This document shows positions 1-11,344 of a stretch of 64,000 nucleotides of DNA, piece by piece. Position 1 is the stretch's first letter. The number at the start of each line of letters is the position of its first letter. The position numbers and the translations under genes were made by a program. Source of the DNA: Cinnamomum chago (taxonomy: Eukaryota > Streptophyta > Magnoliopsida > Laurales > Lauraceae). The notes beneath the pieces are model-generated. The model saw only the letters and a list, made by a program, of their open reading frames with translations. It was not told the origin of the DNA and made no database searches. Where the stretch lies: NCBI GenBank assembly GCA_038049695.1, contig CP142456.1:70084422-70148421 (forward strand), written 5' to 3'.

Positions 1-2870
1 AATCATTTTGTTCACTAATTTCCAAACTTTTATTCGGCTTTTTTTTTTTTTGCCTTTTGTAAAATTAATTGTGAGATATGGTGCTATTAAAGAATCATGT
101 CGAAGGAAAAATATTTCAGATTTTATCATTCAGAAAGTTTTTTTAGTCTTTCTTGGCACTATTTTGTCCACCCTGGTTAATAAACTAAGCCAAGGTGGGA
201 AAAACAAAAGATTTTAACTATACACTATTTACTCCATTATGTGGTTCATGGTGTACATACTGCCTTTTAACTCTGAAAACTTAAATGCCATGTACTTTTT
301 CAATAATAAATCTTGAACTAAGACAGGATGAAAACAAAAAAGAAAATGAATAGTGTATTTTATAATAGATCAAAAGAAAATGAATCAAGTGTGTTTTACT
401 TACTCCTTTTTGGTGTTCAATTTCAATACTTACAATTTTGTGGGCACTTTAAATACTTTGTCATCAGTTTAAAAGTCGTGACAAAAGGTATTAGTGACCT
501 TACTACTTTTGTTATTGTTGCTGCCTTGCTGGTGGCCAATTGGTGGTTGTGTTACAATTAAAATACTAAATTGACTACACACGAGAGAATTAACATTCCC
601 TTCTATTTATTTATTTTTTTACCTGAAACAATGCTAATTGTGCAAATAGTTTCTATTTATTTATTTATTTTTTATTTTTTGGTAGAACTAAAAGATACTT
701 GACTGGTATTTGTATTTGAAATTTGAGAGTTAAGAACATCAGAGGGCTCCGGGAGGTTTCCAAAAGATATGAGATTATTTTATTTGTACGGATGTAACCC
801 TTTGTTATTATTTTTTAAATATTAACTCTTTAACCTTTTGTACACTAACCTTAAATATTTATAATTTGATGTTCCTTCAGTTGTATATTATTTATTATGG
901 CCTTTGAAAAAGGTATAGGAACCTCCAAAACTTATAAGCACATCCCATATATACAGTACTTCGTTTGCATTAATGCTTTATGTTTAGTTTTTTTCTTTTT
1001 CTTTTTTAGAAAAAGTAGCAACTGACAAAATATCATAAATAAGAAAGTGAAAGGTACAAAATTAAACTCATTTTATGTCCGTCCTGTTTTTTTCTCTTTT
1101 AATGAAAGTTACCATTAAAAAAAGTTAAATATTCTATTCCCTTTTGCTTCATGTGTTTGTATTTTATTTAGTTAGAATAATTGAGTTTTCAATCTGACAT
1201 AATAGTTGTATTGATCTTAATTTATACCCCTGTTGAAAGAATAATCACAAGTTGGATAATGTGATAACTACTACTAAATATTAGTTCTCTTCCAATATTA
1301 GTGATTGCTAAAGATAATTCCATAAATGCAATTTAGTGGTAGGTCTTATCGATTGCTATCGTAAAATTGTTGTTGTTCTGTACAATTTTTAGTTTCTTAG
1401 TATACAACTTTTGTGAATTTTCTTATTATAAAAGGGCATTCAAGGGCATGAATATATTTATTTATTATTGCTCTTACTCATGAGATTTAAATTGAAAAAC
1501 TTTGATCATTTTCTAACACATTTATTTCTTTCATCATTACAAACTTCTTCTTCTTCTTGTTCGCGTTCTTCTTTTCATATATTTCAATGAAGCGTCATGC
1601 CTTTCCTTAAAGGGAAAACGAGGATATCATAGAAACTGCTTATTATGCTAGGGTTACTACTAACTTCAAAGTTAATGAATGAAGTAATCGTTTTAATTAT
1701 AAACAACTAAAATAAGTATTTGATGCTGAGCTGCAACAAATTCAATTTGTCTTTGTTCGTTTCAAATTTTTTTTACTTTGATCAACACTCCCATCCTCTA
1801 TACAAAACAGAGCAGGAGAGTTGATCTAGACTACATGGGTTACATTCTTATGTATTTCTTAAGAGGAATGTCCAATTCTTTTGGTAGATTTGTATTTGTA
1901 GTTTTTTTTTTTTTTTTTTTGTATTTTTTCCCTATGAATATCTCTATTTGTGAGCTTCCATTTAACTGAACTTCTGTGATTACTTTGTATTATCCTTTTC
2001 TTAAAGGGTATAAAATATAGCACTTTGTATCAAGCAAAAGAAGATGCTGACTCTTGGAAATGTATTGCCTCTTTTTACCTCATAGTGGTCCGTCTTATAA
2101 AATAAAACAAAGCACATGTTAAATACTAATATTGATCAACAGGTGCTCTGCAATTCTTACCCGTCAGAGTTCATATCATAGTTTCACCAATGTTGATCCA
2201 TGTCCCTTGAGGATAAGCCGGATTACTTCATTATTCTTGACGGTCGGTGTGAGATGTTACTCTCCTTTGTAAGTTAATACTAAAACCACCATCTCAGTTT
2301 TGTTATACTGATGTCCTTAGATAAGATATAATTAAATTTTTTTTCCTTAATAGAATCTGATTTGGTAGTGAACATATAATGTTCATGGTAATTGGTTAGA
2401 ACAGTAAGCTCATCTGGTTCTTAGTTTTTATTTTTATTTTTTTATAAAACTACAGGTTATCAATTTGGCTATGCTTTCTACGGGACTCCCAACTTTAACA
2501 AGTCAAGTCTACCAGGAAACTAATAAGTCGACCTGACAGGTTAAATAAAGTAAATTTAAATTTCTTTATATACATTCATGATTAAATATCTACAAATATG
2601 TGATTTATATCCTCAAAAAGTTATATAAATTCCATATCGATTGTCTTTTGAGATCTAATTTTTCTCACTATATCATTGTTTTATTGTTTTCAAATGTATA
2701 GGAAAAAAGTAGTGTCATTTGGACATTGCACGGGCCTTGCAATTTACAATCACTCATTTTCTATTGAAAATTTATTTTTAAATGTATTGAAACTTCTACT
2801 GAATTTTTTCAGAACTTTTTTTTTTATTTTCTTAGTAAAACTGTGTCTGGTGCACGTGCCAGGGCTCCAC
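1..2870. other. intergenic or intronic AT-rich DNA, no gene recognised
   Basis: Strongly AT-rich with homopolymer T runs. If the minus-strand START gene continues to the left, this is part of its intron 2. Three short plus-strand stretches read like coding sequence but match no family I know: about 1615-1680 (NEDIIETAYYARVTTNF), about 2008-2104 (KYSTLYQAKEDADSWKCIAS) and about 2207-2275 (EDKPDYFIILDGRC). They are in different frames with stops between them. I searched the minus strand here for the next START exons and found none. Confidence 0.5.
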
Positions 2871-2874
2871 TAGT

Positions 2875-3043
2875 ATACTACTATAAATGGAAAAATGGAT
2901 GGTTATGAATAATTACTTTTGTCCTTTTCTTTTAATTTTTAATTTTTTTTCATTTTCATTAGAAAAATAAAAAATCATACGATTCACGATTCGATTCATG
3001 GGTATGAACAATTTGCGATACGATTCCGATTTTGAAAACTATG
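2875..3043 (-). mobile_element. truncated TIR transposon copy, same family as 57686-58518
   Basis: Read on the minus strand, this begins with CATAGTTTTCAAAATCGGA and continues for about 170 bp in close agreement with the first 170 bp of the element at 57686. Shared parts include the repeated GATTCGTATCG-type motifs, the AAAAATAAAAAATC block and the TTTCCATTTATAGTAGTA segment. The far terminus is absent, so this is a one-ended fragment. It carries no coding sequence. Confidence 0.65.
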
Positions 3044-3520
3044 GTAGGGGCCATGTCACCATAGCCCCAGGAGTCGTTTACTTCTATCACCTCAAATGAT
3101 TAAGCTCTTGTACATTTTTTCCAATAAAACTTCGTGTTTTATTAAAAAAATATCCACAGAACTTAAAAAAAAAAAAAACAGATGGATAGTGTCGCTAGAG
3201 TAAATCCTCAACCATCAAATAAATAAAATGGAAAGAAAAGGAATAAAAATGTGTATGAGTTACACAAGACCTGACACTAACACAACAATAAACCAAGACA
3301 AGCACTTGGTAATCAACAGGGTAATGGAATCCAGTTCATGTATTGAAGATATACTGGCTTCTGTCTACATGAACCACTATGTAACCTCAAAAGTAAAAGG
3401 CAAAGACCATCAGTGACATTCCCATTCAAGTTTCAAAGGGACAGGCCCTGGGATGAACCAAAGTTTTCATTTCAAAAATCACACAACTCGTAGTCAAACT
3501 TTCCCAGGGTAAAACTTCTG
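3044..3520. other. non-coding gap, nothing recognised
   Basis: No supported gene or repeat boundary. It contains an A-run near 3167 and short random open frames only. It probably lies in intron 2 of the START-domain gene on the minus strand. Confidence 0.45.
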
Positions 3521-3685
3521 CCAAAACCCATATAAAGGAGGGTTGTGTTAGGTAGGTTGACAAATGTCATAAAACTTTTGTCACAACCCAAGCTGGAATT
3601 ATGAGAGAAACAAAATTCATATAGCTGACCCCAATGTAATTGGGACAAGGCTTTGATGATGACGACGGCGGCGACACAATTCACA
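3521..3685 (+). mobile_element. short RTE-LINE derivative with 5' and 3' ends joined
   Basis: The first about 70 bp (AAAGGAGGGTTGTGTTAGGTAGGTTGAC through GTCACAACCC, with small gaps) match the 5' leader seen at 51966 and 60481. About 40 bp later comes the typical plant RTE 3' end, AATTGGGACAAGGCTTTGATGAT, with a GAT/GAC/GGC tandem tail. The endonuclease and reverse-transcriptase region is missing, so this is a roughly 165-bp internally deleted, non-autonomous form. That the 3' end belongs to RTE is family knowledge; the 5' match is seen here. Confidence 0.6.
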
Positions 3686-3879
3686 GTCAATTAAAGATCA
3701 TTTTGAAAGGTAATTAAAGATCAAATTATCAAAAATAAGAACAGCGAATTTAGAAAAAAAGTTTTCCATTAAGTGTAAACACTAAATACTGCTAAGATAT
3801 AAACACAGAATCAGATAAATCACTTTAACTGCATTAGGAAAAGAAAATGCATAGAATTAAAGACTTGACCAAAGTTTAC

Positions 3880-4045
3880 CTCAGGTTCATGACGCCAAGC
3901 TTGGTATGTCATGGTTGGGGTGGAGCGTTCCATCAAATTTTGCCACATTGCATCTCCAACCTTGGCCTCTAAAAGATTCCTTAAATGCTCCAAGTCCTTC
4001 TCTGTAACAATGTCCTCATCCCCCACAGAAGGTACACTTCTAGGG
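3880..4045 (-). CDS. START-domain lipid-transfer-like protein, exon 2 (START N-terminus)
   Basis: This 166-nt exon is preceded on the minus strand by a pyrimidine-rich tract and TGCAG and is followed by GAG|GTAAAC. Its first base completes the split codon left by exon 1 at 13414, and it ends on a codon boundary. It encodes residues about 127-182, including IVTEKDLEHLRNLLE and MTYQAWRHEPE, the conserved opening of the START domain in the plant family annotated as polyketide cyclase/dehydrase and lipid transport proteins (Arabidopsis At3g23080/At4g14500 type). START domains form a hydrophobic pocket for lipids. Exons 3 onward, which would carry the VYRSRT and WDDEFR blocks, are not found at lower coordinates, so intron 2 exceeds 3.8 kb or the gene is cut. 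Family assignment is strong; ligand unknown. Confidence 0.85.
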
Positions 4046-5752
4046 CTGCAGATTAGAAAATTGCAGACAAGAAACATTTATCTCTCTGAAATTAGCATCA
4101 TCATTATAACGTGGAAATTTTTTAATAAGAAAACCAATCAGTGATTGTTTACAGATTACTTGCCAAACCTGAAATTTGATGTGTTTAAGAAGTATCTCCA
4201 TTAACATAAGTAGCTGATTGACAAGGATCATTAGACTATAATATAACACAATATTTCTCTGTACTCAGGAATGAGACAAGGGTGTCAAAAACATATTTAA
4301 CATGGAATCAGTATTTATAAATGTCAGATGGACAAAATCTATAGTAAACCACATTCAGAAAACTTACTTAGCTCTTTTTTATTAGCAACAAAAAAAGATT
4401 TTATAAAAAGATGAAATGTGTATGCATAAAAATAAAAATAAAAAAAAAGAAAAAGAAAAAACTATACAGTAATCTAATCTCACAATGTAGTTCTAACTGA
4501 CAACTAGTCTGCTCTAGGGATATAAAGCAAGACCATAAAATTGCTTTGTAGCAAAATCTTAACAGGGAGAAACAAGAACCAAATGAAACAGCATCTGCAG
4601 GATGTCTTTGGTGGTGAAAGCCAGGACTTCTACATTCCTGTTAAATCTCCCATTGTGTCAATGGTTTTAAGTAGAGATTTGAAGAATAGAAATAAGGAAT
4701 GTTTCTTTCTTCCTTGGACATGGTGGGTTCCATATAAAGGATTATTAAAGAGGTGATGACTTAAGGGCCTAAGGTAGAGTTCTAGATAATAACATCACCT
4801 TCCTAGAATTTTATTCAGTAGAATGATGAGTGGGCAATCATTTCAGATCAAAGGGAAGATTATATGCCAGCCCCTTGTTGATCTTCAATCTTCATCTTTG
4901 ACCTCCTCATTTAATTCATTTAACAGATAAAGTATTGCTCAGAAATCCTAAGAATTCAATGCCAATTAAGCAGCCAACCTAACTGTAAATATTCTTTGGT
5001 CCCCAGGAGATAAATGAATACCTAGGAAACAGGAAACAGAGCTTGGATGTTACACTATTGGAAGACCTCCTGGACTTGAAACTCAGACCAGAGACGGTCT
5101 TTTTGCCACGTGCCTTGGGGCAGGAAATGCCTTTGGTCAGCACACGTGGATCTTGGTCCCAGACTGGAGAGTTTTGGCTCAATGGATCGCGATTAGTTCT
5201 CCCTTGTGTGTTTTTTGTTAGTTTCAGGGACACATCCAAATCAATCAAACATGTATCATAATAACTACCATAAAGGAGATTGCAGGAATCAAACCCACAT
5301 CATTAGGTTGGAAGGTTAATGACTATAGACTATAGTAGATGTCCATTAATCATTTTTAACATCTCCAATTATCCTACCAAAAGAAAGAAAAATCTCCAAT
5401 TCAAAACACATCATGAAGTTTGGTTTTATTGCGCTCTTTTAGGGCCCATTTGTTTGCATGGAATTGAATACATAGGACTTCATGGTCAAAAGGGCTCCAA
5501 CAAAAAATTATTAAAGAGGTGGGGCGAATGATATACCATGGAGATGTAGATGGGACCTTGACTTTTTTAGGGATTTTACTAGGGATATGGCTGAGTATTT
5601 ATTTCCCATGAGGCTGTTTTGAGCTTCCAATTTTGACTGTCTATCTCAATTTTGACCATCCCTCCATAATGTTCATCCATAACTGCTGGTTCTACCATTA
5701 GAACCTATCCAATTCATAACAGTCATACGATCCAAACAACCATAGTGAATGC

Positions 5753-6077
5753 TGTAGAGATATAAACAGGCCAACTGACCCAACCTGAAAAATCCATAAC
5801 CATAAGCCCATAGCCAAGCATATCTCACGTGTGGAATCTTGTAGATTGGTCAAATATCCCTTCTTGGAAGGTTGTGTAGACATTTCTATAATTGCTTGTA
5901 ATCATAGCCAAATCATAGGATGTAAAGATATCATCATCATGTAAATTGATACTAGTGAAGTGTATATAAACACAAGTCGATTCCCATCTTTGGGTAAGAC
6001 AGAATTCACAATTTCTTCCTCCCTTTGGTTCTTCTCCTCTTTCTAAGTTAATACAAGGATCTATAGATCCTTTTACA
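5753..6077 (+). repeat. 5' LTR of the young copia element
   Basis: 325 bp, beginning TGTAGAGATATAAACAGG and ending CTTTTACA (TG...CA). Identical to the 3' LTR except at 5771. It contains a TATA box and the transcription start region; U5 is rich in TTCTTCCTCCC and CTCCTCTTTC motifs. Confidence 0.97.
5963..5970 (+). promoter_or_regulatory. TATA box in the copia 5' LTR
   Basis: TATATAAA lies about 107 bp before the LTR end; the identical box in the 3' LTR is at 11230-11237. Position and sequence fit the U3 promoter of the element. The copy in the 3' LTR would fire rightward, toward and antisense to START exon 1. Confidence 0.6.
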
Positions 6078-6089
6078 TGGTATCAGAGC
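6078..6089 (+). other. primer-binding site (initiator tRNA-Met)
   Basis: TGGTATCAGAGC directly follows the 5' LTR with no spacer. It is the standard plant copia PBS complementary to the 3' end of initiator tRNA-Met. Confidence 0.95.
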
Positions 6090-6849
6090 TACTACAACTC
6101 TGTCTTTGTGGATCTTCTTGTTCAGTCGACTAAGTAATCAACAGAGGACATTTTCTCTGTTCATCTCTCTCTGAATCAAAGAAAGATCATCTCAACAGTG
6201 CTTCTGATCAGCAGAAGAATCATCTCAGCCTTCCAGAACCACATTCTGTGCAAGGAGATATCTCTGGCAATATTCTGTAACCAGTCGACAGCCATCTGTA
6301 TACCTGATCAAGCAGTGGACCCCACCTCCAGATTGTCGAATCTGCAGAAAACTACAGCATCAGATTCGCCCATTATTCTTGGATTTCCCCACAATTTTCT
6401 GGCATTTTATCAGCCCAATAGAGACACCAATCTCCGTTTTGGCTATCTATTGATCTGACCGTCTGATCAAGAACTGGGCCACCTCGGATTGTGCATCTGT
6501 CACAACTTCTGCACCAAGTTGCTCGCCTATTTACTCTGGGATTTCTTCATATTTTTCTGAAATTTTATCATCTCAAAAGGTCAGTGTTATACCTACTTTT
6601 TGGGTTCGACAGTTTTCACAGAAAGTTTTCAACTTGTTACTTCATATTCACATCCAACTGTCGAAACTGAGAAATTCCTTCTCCAGAAGCTGAGAAAATA
6701 GGTTATGAATCTAACTTGGAAGGTTGATTGAAACAAAAATCAACACACAGCAAGAAATCCCCATTCCTGCTCCATTTTTTTTGGACGCCCAGCAGACTAT
6801 TTTTCTTTGCATTTGGTTTCTTTTCGGGAAATTCATATATCTGTTTCAA
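6090..6849 (+). other. copia 5' leader with a degenerate internal repeat
   Basis: A 760-bp untranslated leader between the PBS and the gag ATG at 6850. Two related segments are visible, about 6290-6420 and about 6460-6580. Each runs from a TCTG/TGATCAAG motif through a TCGCC(C/T)AT motif to a GGATTTC...TTTTCTG(A/G)(A/C)ATTTTATCA block, suggesting an old internal duplication. No supported coding sequence; an 86-codon open frame at 6198 is probably chance. Confidence 0.6.
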
Positions 6850-6953
6850 ATGGACAAGATTGATATCATTCCAGTGAAATTTAATGGAACTAACTACCTA
6901 TCCTGGTCCTTCCATCTCAAAAATTTTGTTGAAGGGCAAGGTATGTTAGATAT
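6850..6953 (+). pseudogene. gag: copia gag, N-terminal piece, before a frameshift
   Basis: Starts at ATG 6850 with MDKIDIIPVKFNGTNYLSW, the typical N-terminus of copia Gag (nucleocapsid/capsid precursor). After about 34 codons homology jumps to another frame near 6950; the original frame continues only to a stop at 7017 with unrelated residues. In the next frame, homologous Gag begins at about 6957 ([10 protein letters not shown]). The change is compatible with loss of one base near 6949-6950. The break separates the Gag start from the rest of gag-pol. Confidence 0.85.
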
Positions 6954-9914
6954 CTGGATGGGACAACTCCTAAACCCATTGCAGGCACCATTGCCACATC
7001 TACCACACCTGCTGTAGATGACAAAACCATTGCTACTTGGAACCAACGCAATGCAAAAGTGATAACATGGATCCTCAACTCAGTAGATCCCTCCTTTTCA
7101 ATGGCACTTCAAGCCTTTATCACTGCTTCTGACATGTGGAACCATATGAAGAAAATTTATCATCAGCAAAACAAGGCCCGAAGATTTCACCTTGATACAG
7201 AGTTAGCAAGATATTGCCAGAATGATAAATCTGTCCAGGAATACTACAATGGCTTTCTAGCCCTATGGACTGAGAGGGATCAAATGCTCCTTCAATCTGT
7301 TTCGGCAGCTTTTCTTCCTCAAGCCCTCAAATTACAGGAAGAACAACATGTTAGTCAATTCCTTATGAACCTTCGATCGGAATTTGAACCTGTGCGAGCC
7401 GCTCTTATGAATAGAGAAATCTCTCCTGATCTAGATACGTGCATCCAAGAGGTTCTCCGGGAAGAAACTCGCATGTTATCTACTCATTCCCTTAATGCGG
7501 ACCCAAAGGCACTTCTAACACAACCAGCACCATCATCAGTCGATGAGACAGCCATGTTCACTACTCGTGGACAAAAACCACAGTGTTATGAATGTAAGAA
7601 GTATGGTCATGTAGCTCGAGACTGCCGGAGAAAACTATTTTGCAACTATTGCAAGAGAAATGGTCACGTCATTTCCAATTGTACACGAAGGCCTGATAAG
7701 AAACCCGATCAATTTACAAAGCGTGGTCCAACTGCTCTTCAGGTTCAACAAAGCACTTCGCTTGACTTGCCATCCTCAGATATAGGGTCAGTCACTCTGA
7801 CCACTGCTCAGATCCGTGAGATGATAAATTCTTCTGTGGCCTCTGCATTTACCTCCATGGGTATTAGTGGTTTGTCTTCCTCTACAGCTCTTCCTGCATT
7901 TCACTCATCTACTTCCCTCTCATCACCTATCACACACTCAACATGGTTTTTAGACTCTGGTGCATCCAACCATATGACCTCTGTAGCCCAAAATTTGCAT
8001 AACACAAAACCATACATGGGTCATGATTCAATCACCACAGCCAATGGTCAACAATTGCCAATTTCTGGTCTGGGAACCATATCCATGGGGACCTTTACAT
8101 TATCTGATGTTTATTTTGTTCCCAATTTGGCAGCTAATCTAATTTCTATTGGTCAACTTGTTGATTGTGGATTCCTGGTTCATTTTTCTCCCTCTGGTTG
8201 TGTCATACAGGAACGGCAAACTGGGAGGGTGATCGGGAAGGGGAGTAAGCATGGCAGGCTCTTTCTCTTGGACATGGGACAACCTTCATTGTTTGCTTCT
8301 TCTGTGGGAGTTCAAAATAAATTATGGACCATTTGGCATAAACGCCTTGGTCATTTGAATAATGCAAATTTGCTTTCATTGTTTAAACTTGGTAGTTTGG
8401 AAAAATCTGTTACTAGTACTATGTTTTCTTCTTTTGCAAAATCAAAATGTGAAACTTGTTGCTTGAGTAAAAGTCATGTGTTGCCTTTTTCTTCTCATCA
8501 CTCACGTGCCACTGCTCCATTTGATATTATTCATACAGATGTGTGGGGCATTGCTCCTCAATTGAGTAGACTTGGATATAAGTATTATGTTACATTCATA
8601 GATGATCATTGTAGGTACACATGGATATACTTTCTAAAATTTAAATCTGAAGTTTTTTCCATGTTCTGCCAATTCTACAATATGGTAAGCACTCAATTTC
8701 AAAAGACCATTAAGATCCTTCGCTCAGATTCAGGGGGAGAATACACATCCAAAGAATTCACCTCTTTTTTATCTGATCGAGGGATCCTCCACCAAAAATC
8801 TTGCCCTCACACCCCACAACAGAATGGGATAGCAGAACGAAAGAATCGACACCTTCTAGAAATTGTCAGAACCCTTCTTGTTGAATCCCTAGTTCCACCT
8901 AAATTTTGGTGTGAAGCAGCGCATACAGCTATGCATATTATAAACAGACTTCCTAGCTCTGTCCTTGGGAAAGTCTCTCCATTTGAGTGCTTATTTGGTT
9001 CCCCACCCTCTTACTCACATTTGAGGGTATTTGGCTGTCTATGCTTTGTTCATCTCCCTTCCCTTGAGCGAAACAAATTGTCCCCACAGGCTGCTCGCTG
9101 CATGTTTCTTGGATACAGTGATGACCACAAAGGCTTCCTTTGTTATGATCACAAGGAACGCCGGTTACGTATCTCACGAAATGTTGTCTTCTTAGAAAAT
9201 GTTCCATTCTATTCCTCTTCTCCTCCTCCTAATATCCAAGTTTCTTACCTTCCTCACTTTCCAGCATCTGACTCTTCTCCAGCAATTACTCAAGTTTATA
9301 AGCGGCGCACCAAGCATCTGCCTCCAGCTACTCTGCCTCCAGCTACTCTCATTACCGATCAACCAACCATGCCGACTCCTCAAGGACATGACACTCCTAA
9401 TCAAGGTAATCCTATTTTGCGACGCTCTAGTCGTATTTCAGTTCCCCCAGATTGGTATGGGTTTTCCGCGTTATTTACTTCTTCAGATCCCATTCCTATT
9501 CCAACTTCTTATTCTCAAGCTGCTAATATCCCATGTTGGCAAGATGCTATGACAGATGAATTGTTAGCTCTCGAGATGAACAGCACTTGGGACGTTGTGC
9601 CTCTTCCGTCGAATACATCTATCATTGGAAGCAAGTGGGTCTATTCACTAAAAGTCAGATCCGATGGCAGTATTGATCGCTACAAAGCACGATTGGTAGC
9701 CCAAGGTTATAAACAGGAATATGGCATTGATTATGAAGAAACATTTGCCCCTGTCGCTAAAATGACTACAGTGCAATGTCTACTAGGCGTCGCAGCAGCT
9801 CGGAATTGGCCTTTGTGGCAAATGGATGTCAAGAATGCCTTTTTACATGGTGATCTCAAGGAAATCGTGTATATGCGTCCTCCGCCAGGATATACATGTC
9901 CTCCTCGACATGTC
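6954..9914 (+). pseudogene. gag-pol: copia gag-pol: Gag, zinc knuckles, protease, integrase, RT N-terminal half
   Basis: One uninterrupted frame; the first in-frame ATG is 7059, and residues below count from it. Gag capsid-like region 1-150; two CCHC zinc knuckles with C176-C179-H184-C189 and C195-C198-H203-C208; aspartic protease active site D299 in [11 protein letters not shown]; integrase zinc domain with H427, H432, C464, C467; integrase core D494, D557, E593 (35 residues between the last two, as DD35E requires); RT from about 825 with the first catalytic aspartate D923 in [13 protein letters not shown]. The frame is lost after valine 952 (codon 9912-9914), just before the conserved SLYGLKQ block, and stops at 9956 after a short nonsense tail. 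Part of a young element, so the codons are otherwise undamaged. Confidence 0.95.
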
Positions 9915-11055
9915 TTTATACGGGCTCAAACAGGCTCCACGGGCATGGTTCGATAAGTTCCGCTCTGCTATCATTACAGCCAACTTTCATCAAAGTCCAA
10001 ATGATAATTCTCTCTTCATTAGAAGAACTTCGCATGGTTGTACTGTTCTCCTGGTCTATGTTGATGATATGATAATCAGTGGCAACGATGCAATAGGTAT
10101 TTCCAATCTGAAAAATCATCTCATGAAATGCTTCAAGATGAAAGATCTGGGTCCTCTCACTTACTTTTTAGGACTCGAAGTCTCACGGAACAAGGATGGT
10201 ATTCGAGTAGTACAAACCAAATATGCTGATGACTTGGTCAAATCGGCAAGACTTGGTGATGCCAAACCCTTTGCCACACCCATTGAACTCAATGTTAAAT
10301 TTAGCAAAGATGGTGGGCCAACTCTTCCAGACCCAACGCTGTTTCGACGTTTGGTTGGTAGCCTACTATATCTGACTATGACAAGGCCAGATATCTCTCA
10401 TGCCGTTCAGACTGTCAGTCAGTTCCTTAGCGATCCTCGTAAATCGCATCTCCATGCTGTTTTCCGGATTCTTCGGTATGTCAAGGGCACCCGTGATCGA
10501 GGACTGTTTTATCCAACCACTTCTTCACTTCAACTCCAAGCTTATGCCGATGCAGATTGGGCAGGGTGCCCCGACACTCGTAGATCCACAACCGGTTGGT
10601 GCATGTTCTTAGGAACGTCGCTCATCTCATGGAAGAGTAAGAAACAAAGCACTCTTTCAAAATCAACTGCTGAAGCTGAATATCGGTCTATGTCCTCTGC
10701 TAGTAGTGAGATTGTTTGGCTTCGTCGTCTCCTTCGTGAGTTTGGTGTTTTTCTCAAAGGCCCTACTCCACTTTATGCAGATAACACAAGTGCCATTCGC
10801 ATTGCCAAGAATGCCGTCTTCCATGAGCGCACTAAGCACATAGAAATTGACTGCCACTTCATTCGTCAGCATTATGTCTCTGACAAACTTTGTCTGCCCT
10901 ATGTTCCTTCACATGATCAACTAGCCGATGTGTTTACAAAAGGGCTGCCCAGGGATCGACATGAATATATTATTTCCAAACTGATGCTTTGTTCCACACC
11001 GCATCAATTTGAGGGGGAGTGTAGAGATATAAACAGGTCAACTGACCCAACCTGA
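9913..11055 (+). pseudogene. pol: copia RT C-terminal half and RNase H, shifted frame
   Basis: Homology resumes at [16 protein letters not shown] (9913) in the +1 frame relative to the preceding piece. It contains the RT catalytic box YVDD at about 10057-10068 and RNase H with acidic residues in YADADWAG (about 10546), AEAEYRS (about 10672) and LYADNTSA (about 10774). The C-terminus runs about 35 bp into the 3' LTR, where the stop TGA (11053-11055) lies. The missing stretch between HV and SLYGLKQ is about five residues, which fits a deletion of roughly 17 nt between short GTCT repeats. Both catalytic halves look intact, but they are not joined. Confidence 0.93.
11011..11019 (+). other. polypurine tract of the copia element
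   Basis: GAGGGGGAG lies immediately before the 3' LTR, in the context CATCAATTTGAGGGGGAG that is typical of this copia group. It primes plus-strand DNA synthesis. Confidence 0.93.
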
Positions 11056-11344
11056 AAAATCCATAACCATAAGCCCATAGCCAAGCATATCTCACGTGTG
11101 GAATCTTGTAGATTGGTCAAATATCCCTTCTTGGAAGGTTGTGTAGACATTTCTATAATTGCTTGTAATCATAGCCAAATCATAGGATGTAAAGATATCA
11201 TCATCATGTAAATTGATACTAGTGAAGTGTATATAAACACAAGTCGATTCCCATCTTTGGGTAAGACAGAATTCACAATTTCTTCCTCCCTTTGGTTCTT
11301 CTCCTCTTTCTAAGTTAATACAAGGATCTATAGATCCTTTTACA
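11020..11344 (+). repeat. 3' LTR of the young copia element
   Basis: 325 bp, TGTAGAGA to TTTTACA. It differs from the 5' LTR only at 11038 (T for C). Followed by the target duplication AATGC at 11345-11349. Confidence 0.97.

Larger units (their letters stand above)
5753..11344 (+). mobile_element. young full-length Ty1/copia LTR retrotransposon
   Basis: A 5592-bp element flanked by a perfect 5-bp target duplication, AATGC, at 5748-5752 and 11345-11349. Order: 5' LTR, PBS for initiator tRNA-Met, leader, gag, protease, integrase, reverse transcriptase, RNase H, polypurine tract, 3' LTR. Integrase before RT places it in copia. The two 325-bp LTRs differ at one base (C5771 against T11038), so insertion is recent; at a commonly assumed 1.3e-8 substitutions per site per year this is on the order of 0.1 Myr, with a large error. 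The reading frame is broken at about 6950 and about 9914, so this copy cannot make a full polyprotein by itself. It sits antisense inside intron 1 of the START gene. Confidence 0.97.

Noticed and set aside
8953-9404. Open frames on the minus strand and in other plus frames across the copia pol gene
   Set aside because: Shadows of the integrase-RT coding sequence with no domain of their own.
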